The position numbers and the translations under genes were made by a program. The notes under the pieces were generated by a model. The model worked only from the letters and a program-made list of their open reading frames with translations. It did not search any database and was not told where the DNA came from. DNA of 24,652 bases from contig RWJK01000446.1 of assembly GCA_004335835.1 (NCBI GenBank), positions 1 to 24,652 of the forward strand. Direction: 5' to 3'. Below, in pieces: positions 11,245 to 21,800 of the stretch. The stretch comes from Scenedesmus sp. ARA3 (lineage: Eukaryota; Chlorophyta; Chlorophyceae; Sphaeropleales; Scenedesmaceae). The stretch's first letter is position 1, and every line of letters begins with the position of its first letter.

Positions 11245-11340
<96 letters not shown>

Positions 11341-12552
11341 AGGGCATTGGCTACTACAAGCCCCTCACGCAGTTCAGCAAGGGCGAGTACCCCGGCGCTA
11401 ACCAGCTGCAGGATGACCTCGCCATCATTGCTGCCAAGATCGGCTACGCCCCAAAAGTCAACGGCGACAGCATGGCTACAGCCACAGGCTTGAAGATTGA
11501 CTCCACCTCCGGCAGCACAGCTAGCAGCATTGCGTACGGCGTGGTGGCGCAAGCAGGGGTGCCCGAGTTTTTCAAGTTCATGGCGTCTGCCGGCCCCGCA
11601 ACGGTCAAGACGCAGCTCACTCCCAGCTTCACCAACACGCTTGGCGGCGTGGACAACCGCGCTGACCTGGACATGCGAGTGACTGTGTATGATGCGGCCG
11701 GGGCAATTGTTGCCACGTTGAATCCTGCGAGCTTTGAGAATGCCGCTACGCTGGAGATTGCAGCGTCACCGGTGACGCTGCCGGCTGACGGCGTGTACTA
11801 TGTGGGTGTAACCGGAGCCGGATCTGGTGACCCCAAGAGCACCGGCTACTCTGACTATGGTGAGCATAGCGCTGCATGCCTTCTGCCCACCTGCTTGCAA
11901 CATACTTCTGCGATTGAGCCTGACCTGCAGCCCTTTCAGACTTGCGGCTTGCTTTCTGCAGCGTCCACCAGCCACGGCTATACATACCAACCCCTGCTCG
12001 CCCTGCCGTTGTTTTGTTGCTGTGCTTGCGGCAGGCTCCCTCGGCCGTTTTGCGCTGTCGCTGACATACCCAGCACCTGCAGGAGGCAATCCAGTGTGGT
12101 CAACACCCAACCCGCCCAGCCCATCTACCCCACCCACCACTCCCCCTCCCAGCCCATCCCCACCCCCTGTCAACGTACAAAACACCATGAACGTCGCGCT
12201 GAGGGTGTCGCAGACATACAGCCCCACCCTTGCAGCGTACACCTGCACAGCAGTGGTCACAGTCAGGTTGACGGATGGCTCTCTGGTGGGCGGCGCTCAG
12301 GTGGTGGGCCGGTGGGCTGCGCTGCCAGCTGGCACGGCGGCTGCTGCCAGCTTCACTACAGTAGCAAGGGGAGCTACCCGCGCAACCGGTGCCCCTGCAG
12401 GGACCTTCACTTCGGTGTCCAAGCCGCTGCCGAACACCAGCACGCAGTGTGTGTTTGCTGTGACTGCGGTGCGCAAGACGGGCCTCGTCCTGAGCAGCGC
12501 TCGGCTGCCGCGCTTGTCTGCTGCACGCAAGCGGAGTGCAACCACTCCTTGA
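9165..12552 (+). CDS. Secreted metzincin zinc metallopeptidase with PPC-like domain
   Basis: Seven exons (9165-9464, 9735-9916, 10184-10294, 10528-10777, 10995-11105, 11343-11859, 12035-12552) give 662 aa. Residues 1 to about 24 form a signal peptide (hydrophobic core, then AYA before HGNAHEH). The catalytic part includes WLDFKGSSIEGTAWN and EDYAPFDIDVTT, blocks also typical of bacterial reprolysin-like peptidases. The zinc motif HEVGHNMGLYHDG places ligands at H289, H293 and H299 with catalytic E290. PIM/GIGYY across the exon 5/6 junction probably is the Met-turn. SKGEYPGANQLQDDLAII and a beta-rich PPC-like region follow (about 340-510), then a hinge (PSPSTPPTTPPPSPSPPP) and a C-terminal Ig-like or wall-associated segment. 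It probably degrades extracellular or cell-wall protein. It is a metzincin distinct in motif from a simple HExxH enzyme; gametolysin (M11) is the nearest alternative label. Confidence 0.9.
9711..9734 (+). repeat. CTG-rich tract at 3' splice site of metallopeptidase exon 2
   Basis: Interrupted CTG/CTT repeats run directly into the CTGCAG acceptor before 9735. Confidence 0.75.
10785..10814 (+). repeat. (CTG)10 tract just after metallopeptidase exon 4 donor
   Basis: Ten perfect CTG units start seven bases after the exon 4 donor (GT at 10778-10779). This tract is at the 5' end of its intron, unlike most others in the window. It is followed by TTTTGCAG, an unused acceptor-like sequence. Confidence 0.85.
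10954..10980 (+). repeat. (CTG)9 tract upstream of metallopeptidase exon 5 acceptor
   Basis: Nine perfect CTG units are followed by CTTTTCAACTGCAG, the acceptor of the exon that carries the zinc-binding motif (starts 10995). Confidence 0.85.
11248..11340 (+). repeat. (TGC)31 microsatellite forming the acceptor of metallopeptidase exon 6
   Basis: Thirty-one uninterrupted TGC units are followed by AG, so the repeat itself completes the TGCAG acceptor before 11343. This is the longest microsatellite in the window. An apparent long poly-Leu reading frame through it is not coding: the exon frame begins after the AG. Confidence 0.92.
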
Positions 12553-15500
12553 TCGCTGCAGCAGCGTAGCGTAGGTAGGCAGCTGTAGTGCTTCTCATTT
12601 CTTTTGGGCGATTCTTTGGCGTGGTTTGTAGTTGAACTAGACCATTTCTTATTGCATTTCTTTTGGGCACTCCACGCAATTGTACTGCTTCAGATCTTCG
12701 CAGGCGGTCTGCGCAGCCGCCACGGCTGCTCACACGCTCTTCACCTGTTGGCATTCAACTCCTAGTTGTGTTGCGCTTGCATTTGTCTTGGTTCTCGCTT
12801 GTTCAGTTGCGGCAGTTGTTGTCAGGTGCATTACACATTCAGGCCTTTCTTGTGCTAGTGTGAAACATTTTTGACCGCACCATGGTCATGTGCTTGCAAG
12901 TGACATCACGCACTTGTGAAGCGTTATCCTTGATGCTTCAAGTGCTTTGCTAAGACCCATGCAGCTGTGCTGATGTATGTCAGAGGTCTGCTTGGTGCCC
13001 ACATGGCATTCAGAGTGCCATGCACACCGCATTGGTGCATATGATATGATGCATGTTGCGATCGCACAGCAAACAGCCGTGTTCTTTCATTACAGTAGCA
13101 GCTCTTACCACAGCTGCAAGCCAGTGGTAGCTGCATGTGTGACCGCCACTGGCAGCTGCATCACTGCAGCAGCCTGGTTGCACACAATGCGTCAGGCCTC
13201 ATATGCAACCAGCCTTCATGCTGCCTTACGTGCTATCAGGGCTGCTTGCATTCCCAGTCTGTGATTTGTGCCTTGTGCAATTTGATTCACTTCACATGCA
13301 TGAGCATGCTGATCTAGCAGCCCTCAGGGCGATGCACACTGTCTGCTTGCATGGTGTGATGCTGATAGTCTGTGTTGGAGTGAGGCAAATGCCTGGGCCG
13401 TGCTTTTGTAGGCCGGCGATGTCTCTTTGCACTCAGCTATGTTCAGCAGCTGGACACTGTTGATGCATCGCACGCTTGCTGTTTTGCACACAGTGAGCAG
13501 AAAGCTTTCAGTTGACACGTTGGGACCACGGCAACACACAGTCTGCTGTAGCCTTGTCATACATGTACGGCATTTATCTTGTCCTGCATCACAAACTTGG
13601 CCTACATCCGCCACTTTTTAGGCGTTGGGTAGTTTGCTTGCTAGGCGCAGCGTTTACGTTGAGACATGCAGAGGTTATGCTGTTACATACTGCAGCCCCA
13701 TTGCTTGCCGCAGTTCCTGTAGCATTTGAGACTGGCCCTTACTGCCAGCTACAGTGCTGCTGCCGGGTTGGTGATTAAGAGATGACTGAAGGGCGATGCA
13801 GCAGTGCATGGAAGGACATCCGCGTGGGGACAGTTGTTGTGAGTGCTGAGCAGACTCCACAATTGTCCGTACTCTGTGCACCAGCAGCGCGGGGCCTGTA
13901 CCCTATTTACGGTGGATACATTTGGGAAACAACTGTTGATTGAGGCTAAAGCTGCGGCAGCACCCCCTTGTGTGGCTTTGACGGGTGTGGGTGGCTTATA
14001 TACGGTGGCTTGTACCAGCCAGATATCGTGCTGGCATGCGAGTGCAGACAGCTTACAAACAAGTTTTAGGCGGTGGGCTGGGGAGGTGTGCTGTAGTGCG
14101 ACGAAACCTGCACTACTCCAGGTGATTTACGGGTTATGCAACCGAGGCAGGTTTTCCGAGTTGGGTCTTCTTGTGCACCTCGTGCTGTTACCTGCATGCC
14201 CTAGCAGCGCAGCATGGCCTTCTCGCCACTGTTGGGTCCCTGGCCAAGCTTTGCTTGGATGCTTTGATACAGCCATGGCAGCTTTGTGAGTGAGGGCATT
14301 GGTGGTTACAGAGCCGCACATCGGCTTTGCTGCTGTCTGCTGGCATGACTGCTGGTGCTCAGTATGGTTCTCTGCTGTTGGCATCAGGCGAGGATTTGCT
14401 GCCCTGTTTACAGGGGTAATGTAGTGGTGTATGCCACTGTAAATGTGTCACATATGTCCAGTCCAGCTGCTTGCAGCCTGCAAAGCAGCAGGGTGCATCA
14501 TGTGCTGATGAATCAGCATGATGCTGTGTTTTGTTTGCTACGCACTGCTGCAGTGCCTGTTTCATGGTTGTTGACGGCTTGTATGCTGTCTTGGCACCAT
14601 GCCTTGGGACGGCAGTTATGATGCAGTACCACGATGCAGCGTTGTGTGCGGCACTATTTGGTTGCCGTGACAGCAGTGCAGCGCAATACTGTGAGCGCAA
14701 GTTCGAGCTTTTTTGTCAGGATGTCAGGCATCCTATGGACCATGTCTGGCGTCATTGGAGCTCAGAGCTACCGTTTGTGTATGTTCCCTGTTGTTCAATG
14801 TACATGGCAGAGGTACCTCTGCGTTGTTGTTGTGCAGTACTGTGCAACGCCTGCATGTAGCAACTGTACAGTTGCACTATGAGTCTCAAGTCGCAGGGCC
14901 AGCAGTCCTGCTAATTTTGAGCAGTACTGCTCAGGCGTCTGCTGGTGTTGTCGAGGTTGGTGCATCGTGCGGCATGTGACATGCAAGTGCCGCATGCTTG
15001 CAGGAAAGTGAGGAGAGGCATGCATGCCTGCTTTATGCAGCATGATGCTGAGTGCAGCGATCAGTGATGCTGCAGCTGGTGAGGTGTCAGCTTGACATTG
15101 TATGGCGAGCTGATGGGTGGTGTTGGTACAGATGGAATCTGTATTAGTGGTAACAAAGCACATCACATCTAAAGGTGTCTTTCACACAGAATGTTACCAG
15201 GGGTTTTGTTGGCACCGCACATGTGAACAACTGCAGCACAACAGAAGCGCTGCTTGCAGGCCAGGAGCTTTGCCGCAAGTCGGAACAGCCCCCCAGAAGT
15301 ACATCGGTGCTGCCCGCACCCGCATCATAGCAGCAGCGCGCACGCCAACACAACCAAATGCCAAGCAAGCCCACGCACGGCCACCATTTCAAGCACAGAA
15401 CCCCAGCAACCATGTGCTGCACCACTCCTTGCCAAAGCGCCGCACACCGTGTTACGTGACGCAAGCTGAAGCCTGACACACGGACCGCCAGCTGCACGCC

Positions 15501-16640
15501 AATCACGAACTCAACCAACTGCCTGCCTGGCCAGCTGTGCAGACCAATCTGATACGCTCACAAGCGCTAACCAATGCCTCTACAATGCCTCCGCAGTGCC
15601 GGCACAGCCGTGGCACAGAGCTGCTTCATGACGCATGGCAGATGCGCATGCCATGCATGCAAAAGCTGCCATCACTTGGCAGGTGCTGCCAAGTGCGTGC
15701 AGCAGCCTGATGCCGTCCAAACTCAGCAGCACCAACACCACCCGCGAGCCTGCTGACTAATTAAAACAAAGCACCCAGCGGCCAGTTGCCACAGACGCTG
15801 TGTGCTGACCGCAACCCAATCCCAGGGCCACATCAGCACCAAAAATCGCTCATGGCACCTCTGCAAAAGCGCTGCCTGATTTGCCAGCCAGCCTAGACAC
15901 CACCCAAAGCGAGGCTGTGCATCAACCACCAAGGAACACACGCCCGTGCAAAATTCAGTGCAGCAACCCTCCACAGTCCTCACTGACCCACAAGCCACAA
16001 ACAGCTCGTGCGTGACAAGCATTACAGGCACAGAATAATCAACCAGTGAGAGCTGGTAACACATAACGCCTGCAAGAAGCCCCTCAAACCGCACACCAGC
16101 GCACAGTACAAGGTACCAACACATCCGCAAGCTGAGACCAGAATAAGCGCGACTCACACCGAGAAGCTGGGACCGCCTTTGCTGTCGCCATGAAAGGTGT
16201 TGTACAAGTGCAAGCCCCTGCCCTGATGCGCCACGCCATGCAGCTGCTCGACAACAGCACGCTGCAGAAAAGGCGGGAAGCACCAGAGCAGTCTGACAGC
16301 CTTGAGCTCTCTTAGCGCCCAGAAGCTGCATGAAAGGGAACATAATATGCACATCCGTACCAATACAGAGATGCCCTCTGAAAAGTCGCTCTGAAGTAAT
16401 GTACACTCCTGTTGCTGCGCGTGCTTGGGCACGCAAACCTCCAACACAACAATGCCGAACCAACTGACATGCACCCAGCTACAAGAAGCAAGTGCGAATA
16501 CAAAAGCACTGCTGCTGCTGCGCCAGCAAGCACTGACAACCAACTGCCACTTCTTACGCTGCTTGCAGCGCTGCTGCGACAGCGGCCGCAGCAACCGCCT
16601 TGTCAATCTGTCGTGCTTCACATCCAGGCACAGCGACGCA
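12553..16640. other. 4.1-kb stretch without a supportable gene between convergent genes
   Basis: No open frame here resembles a protein family, and none has exon-like flanks. The plus strand is T/G-rich from about 12.6 to 15.15 kb (35 of 60 bases at 14401-14460) and A/C-rich from about 15.25 to 16.6 kb (43 of 60 at 15361-15420, hand counts). Introns and UTRs of the plus-strand genes are also T/G-rich, so this looks like two long 3' UTRs or flanks meeting tail to tail. The first plus-strand TGTAA I find after the metallopeptidase stop is at 14438-14442. A 13-nt direct repeat (atttcttttgggc) occurs near 12597 and 12656. Confidence 0.5.
16022..16026 (-). terminator. Candidate TGTAA poly(A) signal for mS38 gene
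   Basis: TTACA on the plus strand reads TGTAA on the minus strand, about 615 nt past the mS38 stop codon. TGTAA is the usual green-algal polyadenylation element. A pentamer occurs often by chance, so this is only a candidate. Confidence 0.3.
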
Positions 16641-17745
16641 TCACCTCAGCTGGTGGCGCATCTTCTTCATGCGCTTCTTGAACTGCAGCAGCAGCAGCAG
16701 CAGCAGAACACCAGCAGCATGTTTAGATCGTATGAATGTTTGGCGGAGCAGATGTGCTTGCAGGACATGGTGGCAGGCGGGTGCGGCATACATAGATGCA
16801 GCGCCGCAACACACCGTGTGCATGCAAGCTGCAGTTGCTATGAGCAACATACAAACAAAAGGCTGACGCCTTTCAACCTCACTCATAGGCTGCGCATGCA
16901 AAGCCGTCCTCTTTTGTCTGCTGTAACAGCAGCGCAGCTTGCTGCCTGATATGCCCCAAGCTCAAACCAAGCAAACACACACTGCACCATTGCGGATGCA
17001 ACCAGCACATTGCAAAAGCTGTATGCACAACGCCCTCCTGCAGGCAAACACACCTTGTGCTTCTTGATCTTCATGCGGCGCTTGCGCTTGACGCTGTCTG
17101 CCATGATGGGCACATCCAGGTGCTCATCATCCTCTGCAGCGCCCTCTGCTGCCTCGTATGCAGCCAGCGGGTCAAACGGCGCCATATGGGCGATCCTGTG
17201 CGGCATCAGCTGCACGCCGTGCGGCGAGAACTGCGTCTTAAAGTTTGCCCTGTTTGGCAGCATGCCCCTGGCAGTGTCCAGCTCCAGGAACAGCTCATGC
17301 CTGGGGGAGGGATGCGGCACATCCCAGAAGGAGGCAGAAGAGTAACACCTGCGGTAGACAGCGGAGGTGTAGAGCAGGGTGTGAAAGGGTAGTTGCAGGC
17401 ATGTGTGAGTGCAGCAGAGAAGCCCTGTCAGCAACGTGCTATTGCAAATCACGCGCCTGCCCCACAGCATCGCCACAATCAATGCAAAAACTGCTTTGGA
17501 TAAGTAGCTTGATCGCAATGAGCGGAGCGCACAGCGTGGGGAGAATTCAGCACATAGGCCCTCTCTTACCTTGCTGTCGAGGCCGCTTGCCAGCGGCTGC
17601 CTGCCCAGGAAACTTCTGATGTCAGTGTCGATCCGCTCAAGCTTGCAGAGTAGGCGCTAGCTTGTGCCTGACAGCCAGAAGAAGAGTGCGAGCCTAGCCC
17701 CTGAAATACGCGCAGCAGCCGACCAGCTGCCCGCTTAGAAAACAT
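16641..17745 (-). CDS. mS38: Mitochondrial small ribosomal subunit protein mS38 (AURKAIP1/Cox24 family)
   Basis: Three exons on the minus strand (17745-17570, 17300-17054, 16682-16641) give 154 aa with consistent phases (2, 0). The start ATG at 17743-17745 opens a typical mitochondrial presequence, MFSKRAAGRLLRVFQ: basic, amphipathic and without acidic residues. The middle exon contains HELFLELDTARGMLP and ends in SVKRKRRMKIKKHK; the last exon adds FKKRMKKMRHQLR and TGA. Together these form the Lys/Arg-rich C-terminal helix of the DUF1713/mS38 family (animal AURKAIP1, yeast Cox24/Qri5), which inserts into the mitoribosome small subunit. Junctions are a GTAAGAG donor with CCCCCAG acceptor, and a GTGTG donor with CTGCAG acceptor inside a CAG tract. 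The nearest alternative start within the middle region would lack the presequence, so I prefer this one. Confidence 0.88.
16686..16706 (-). repeat. (CTG)7 tract at 3' splice site of mS38 last exon
   Basis: Seven CAG units on the plus strand (CTG in the sense strand) run into the CTGCAG acceptor (16683-16688) of the 14-codon terminal exon. Confidence 0.82.
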
Positions 17746-19046
17746 TCAACCGGACAGCAGGCTTTGGAAGAGCTTGATCAGGTGAACAACGCGACTACAC
17801 CACAGGGCGAGAAAACGAGGCAATCAATGTGCACTGCATGCGCTGTCGGAAGCAGAAATGTAGTAAATTGTCACAGCTTGCGTAACAGATTGCGAGCTGT
17901 GAAGGACAAGGTGGGCGCTGAAAGAGTTGGGCAACACGAAGCAGGTTCAGGGTTGTATTCGTTCAGGCAGTCGACAGGTGCTGCAGGCTCCACCATCAGC
18001 GAACTTCCAGGAAGGTAAAAATCGAAACCAACAATATTTTGTCTGCAGGCAGTCAGACACAGCAGTAACGAACGCAGCTGGCCCCCAGAGGCATGTGAAG
18101 AAGGAACAAACACTACACGGCTGCGATCCAGCTAGTAGACATGCAAGGTACATGTAATTACCTCGATTCCGAATGCAACCCACCATCAACGGCGCAGCCA
18201 CACCTGCGCACCTGCAGCAATCACATGAACGTGCACTGTTGCTGCTTCACTGAAGCCTCCCTGAGTCAGGGAGCCTGGAGCCCTGGCCAGGCTGCTCGCC
18301 TATCATCCCTGGCAAGCAGCAACAGTGCCATGGCATGCCAGCTGCTTGAAGCATTTTGAAGTAACAAACATGGCCAGCACAACACCCCCCAGCTTGACAA
18401 ACAGCCAGCGTTTCAACCAAGGACAAGAAACACCGTCACACGGTGTGACTGCTGATCTGAACAGAGTGCCGATTGATGATGTTAGGTGGTGCTGAACAGA
18501 GTAGCAGCCCAGTACACGCACCACAGCAACAGCAAGGCACCTTGACAAGGCTTCCTAACCTGCCCATAGCCAGGGTTCAATGTGAAGAACAGATAGCACA
18601 TTGCTGCAGTGAAAGTGATGCACTCAAAACCCCAGAACCGCGCGATGCGCGCATGCTGAGTCTGTAGACACGCCACTTGGCGCGTGATAGGCACATCCAC
18701 CTGCCCGCAATCCAGTCTATGGTAGCCCCAGACAGGCTGCCAACGGCATGTTCAAAAAGCGGCGTGTGCCATGATGACACACAACAGTTGCAAGTCCCAC
18801 TCCAATGTTGTTGTAAAACCCCATGGACAGCTGCGCTGGCTGCTGCACTCATGCGCATCTACAGCTCAGCACAGGCATGCACCGCAGTCGCCCTGAACTC
18901 AAGTAGGGCTGCCTACCACTAACCCTGTGGTGCTGTTGTTGCACACACGCGGACTGCGAACTCGCAACTGGCAGGGTCACCCTGCGTGGCAGGCGCCTAG
19001 TCGCCCGGTCGCACATATCATCAGGCGAAAGTGCACGTGCAGCCTA
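17746..19046. other. Intergenic: 3' flank of PHD-GNAT gene and promoter region of mS38
   Basis: No gene can be supported. Both flanking genes are on the minus strand, so the right part should be the PHD-GNAT 3' UTR and the left part the mS38 promoter and 5' UTR. I find no minus-strand TGTAA. A short palindrome (ctccctga g tcagggag, 18257-18273) could form an 8-bp hairpin. Small open frames here have no family resemblance. Confidence 0.45.
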
Positions 19047-21758
19047 CTAATGAGCCGGGGCTTGGCTCACAGCCTCGCCGCCAGAGGCAGAAGGCCCTGC
19101 AGGAGGCAGCGGCCCACCCTCTGCACTCTGCTGCGGAGGTGGCGGCGGCACATCCTCTTGCTGCTGCTGCTGCATGTCAGGCTGCTCTATCTGCATATCG
19201 TCCTGCTGCTGCTGCTGCTGCTGCGGCGGCGGCGGCACATCCTGCTGTTGCTGCATCGCATCAGGCTGCCCCTCACATGCGCCAGGCTCGCCAAGCTGCT
19301 GCTGCTGCTGCTGCGGCATGGGGTCCACTTCCATGGCTGTCACAGCATCCAAGCCCCCACCCATCAGGGGCTGCTGCTGCAGCTGAGCTTGCTGCATCTG
19401 CTGCGGCTGCTGCTGCATCTGCAGCAGCTCGGGCGGCATCAGCGGCAGCTGCATGTCACCCTGCAGGCCCTGCTGCACCTGCACGTCGCCAGGCGCAGCT
19501 ACGCCCATACCAAAGCTCTCCTGCTGCTGCAACTGCTGCTGCAGCTGCAGCGCTGCCTGGTTGAGCTCCCCTGGTTGCCCTGGCATCTGCAGCTGCTGCT
19601 GCGCCTGCAGCAGACCTGGCTGCTGCTGCTGCTGCTGGTTGCCGGCAGGCCTGCTNCCTGGCGAGCCAGGGTTGGGCATGCCAGCAGCAGCCGCCGCTGC
19701 GGCTGCAGCTGCTGCTCGTGATGCTGCCAGTGAGGCTTCCATCACCCCCGGATCACTGGCAGCTGCTAGTCCAGGGTTGGTCACGCGCCCGAGGCCTGGC
19801 ACCACACCAGCTGCTGGCGCTGCTGCTGCAGCTGCGGCATCTAGTGAGGGAATTGCAGTGACCGCAGAAGCCGCTGCCTCTACTGCTCCAGCAGCTGCTT
19901 CCATGGCTACCTCTGCTGGCGCTGCAGCTGCAGCAGCAGCCTGTGCAGCCGCCGCCTGCCCAGCTGCTGCTGCTTCAGCGGCTGCAGTGTCATCAGCCGC
20001 TGCAGTAGCTGCAGGAGCTTCTGCTCCTGCTGCTGCTGCTGCCGCGCCGTCTGCAGGGGCTGCAACTTCATCAGCCGCACCTGCTGCAGCTGCATCTGGC
20101 GCTGCTGCTGCTGGTGCTGCTGCTGCATCTGGTGCCGCTGCATCTGGCACTGCTGCTGCTGCACTTTCTGCTGCCGCATCTGGTGCTGTTGCATCTGGTG
20201 CTGCCGCTGCACCTTCTGCTGCTGCCTCAGGCACTGCTGCAGGAGCTGCTGCATCCTCTGCTACTGCTTCTGGCAGTGCTGCTGCACCTTCTGCCGGCAC
20301 ACCCTCTGCTGCTGCTTCTGGCGGTGCTGCTGCTGCTGGTGCTGCTGCTGCCAGAGGCGCTGGAGCTCCTGCGTGCGGCGCGGCCTTGAGTGGCTTCACC
20401 AGCAGCTGTGTGCCTGGGAAGATGAGCATGCGCAGCTCCTGCTTCACATGGCTCACCTGCGCCTCAGTCATGTGGCTGAAGCCAAAGCCATGCACCCAGG
20501 TGTCCAGTGCAGCGTCTGCAGCAGGCAGCGCCAGCACCTGCGGAGGAGATGTGAAACGCGCAGCAGGGCGGCGGCAGCAATTGTCAGCTGACTTCAACGG
20601 CAATGCGTTCAATATTGATGAGTTTGAAGGATATGCTTTGTAACTTGTGATGTGATACAAATTGATTGATTGATAAATTGATCAAAAGTTATGTGATACA
20701 AATTGGTTATGTGAGGGCCCCACATGACTGCAGGCGCAGCGTGCCGCGCCTGCAGCAGACTGGCGCCCTGGCAGGCGGGGGGTTATAGTCACCCGCCCAC
20801 GCACAATTCGTCTGGCACCGGTGCGAAACCAATGCGCGGTGGGTCTCCGCGTGCTGGTGCTTAAATAGTGCTTGATGGCAGCCTGCTCTGAGAAGACACG
20901 CTCGTCCTGCTCCATACCCTGTTGTGAGTAGCCTACCACCCTATACAGCCGCAATCAACCACGCACGCAGCTAGTTTGACGCTGCCACACAGTCACATAT
21001 GCAGCAGCAGCGCGCACCTGCACGCCCAGCTCGTTGAGTGTGGCCTCAATTGCGCGCACCAGCACGCGCGCGTGGCCCTGCCGCCGCGCATCCGGGCGCG
21101 TGGCCACAAGCGGCAGCTCCGCCAGCTGGTCCCCAAACACGCGCACCACGGCAGCCGCCACGGCGCGCCCGTTGAAGCGCAGCAGCACGGTGAGCATGTT
21201 GGAGAAGTCCCACTCGCGGTAGGCCTGCAGCGGGTGTGTCAGGTGGAGGAGATGCAGACAGCAAGCAGGCAGCGCAGCAGCAGCAGGTCAGGCGGGCAGC
21301 ATGGAGACAGCTGTACAAGCAGGCACACAGGGAACATGGTGTGATGTACAGACACATACGCAGAAGTGTGCCAGTCATTCACTGTACACGGATGCCTGAT
21401 GCCTGATTGTGCCCCACAACATAACCAGAGCCGGTGCCCAGCGCAGCTAGCACAGCACATCAGTTGAAAGCCAACTTCACAACAAGGCTCAGCAGCGCTG
21501 TTCGATCCTCAGCAGCTTGCAACCATCCGGGTGCGCACCTTGGCCTGTATGATGAGCGGCAGCAGGTCTGTGCCTGTATGCTCCACAACACGCTTGAGCA
21601 GCCATGATGTTACTAACATTCACAAACTCTAGCAAAACAGATCCTTCGCACCTTGGCCTGTATGATGAGCGGCAGCAGGTCTGTGTTGTTGGCTGCGTCC
21701 ATGATGGGGTCAAAGCTGCCCTGCAGGATGGACATGGACGCGCGCATCGCCATCTCCA

Positions 21759-21800
<42 letters not shown>

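Noticed and set aside
11244..12569. 441-codon plus-strand frame starting with poly-Leu
   Set aside because: It starts inside the intronic (TGC)31 tract and reads through the intron at 11860-12034. The real exons share its frame only in 11343-11859.
13843..14289. 148-codon plus-strand frame in the gene-free zone
   Set aside because: No motif, no flanking splice pattern, and composition typical of the surrounding T/G-rich flank.
15723..16463. 246-codon minus-strand open frame
   Set aside because: Cys/Trp/Leu-rich with no motif. It lies downstream of the mS38 stop in T/G-rich 3' sequence, where stops on that strand are rarer.
19453..20643. Long plus-strand open frame (about 396 codons), Ala/Ser/Cys-rich
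   Set aside because: It is the antisense of the PHD-GNAT last exon. GCx/CAG triplet repeats stay open in several frames, and no family resemblance is seen.
20682..20954. 90-codon minus-strand frame within a PHD-GNAT intron
   Set aside because: It lies in the intron between the two GNAT exons, which join cleanly without it (GVQ to VLALP). No recognisable family.
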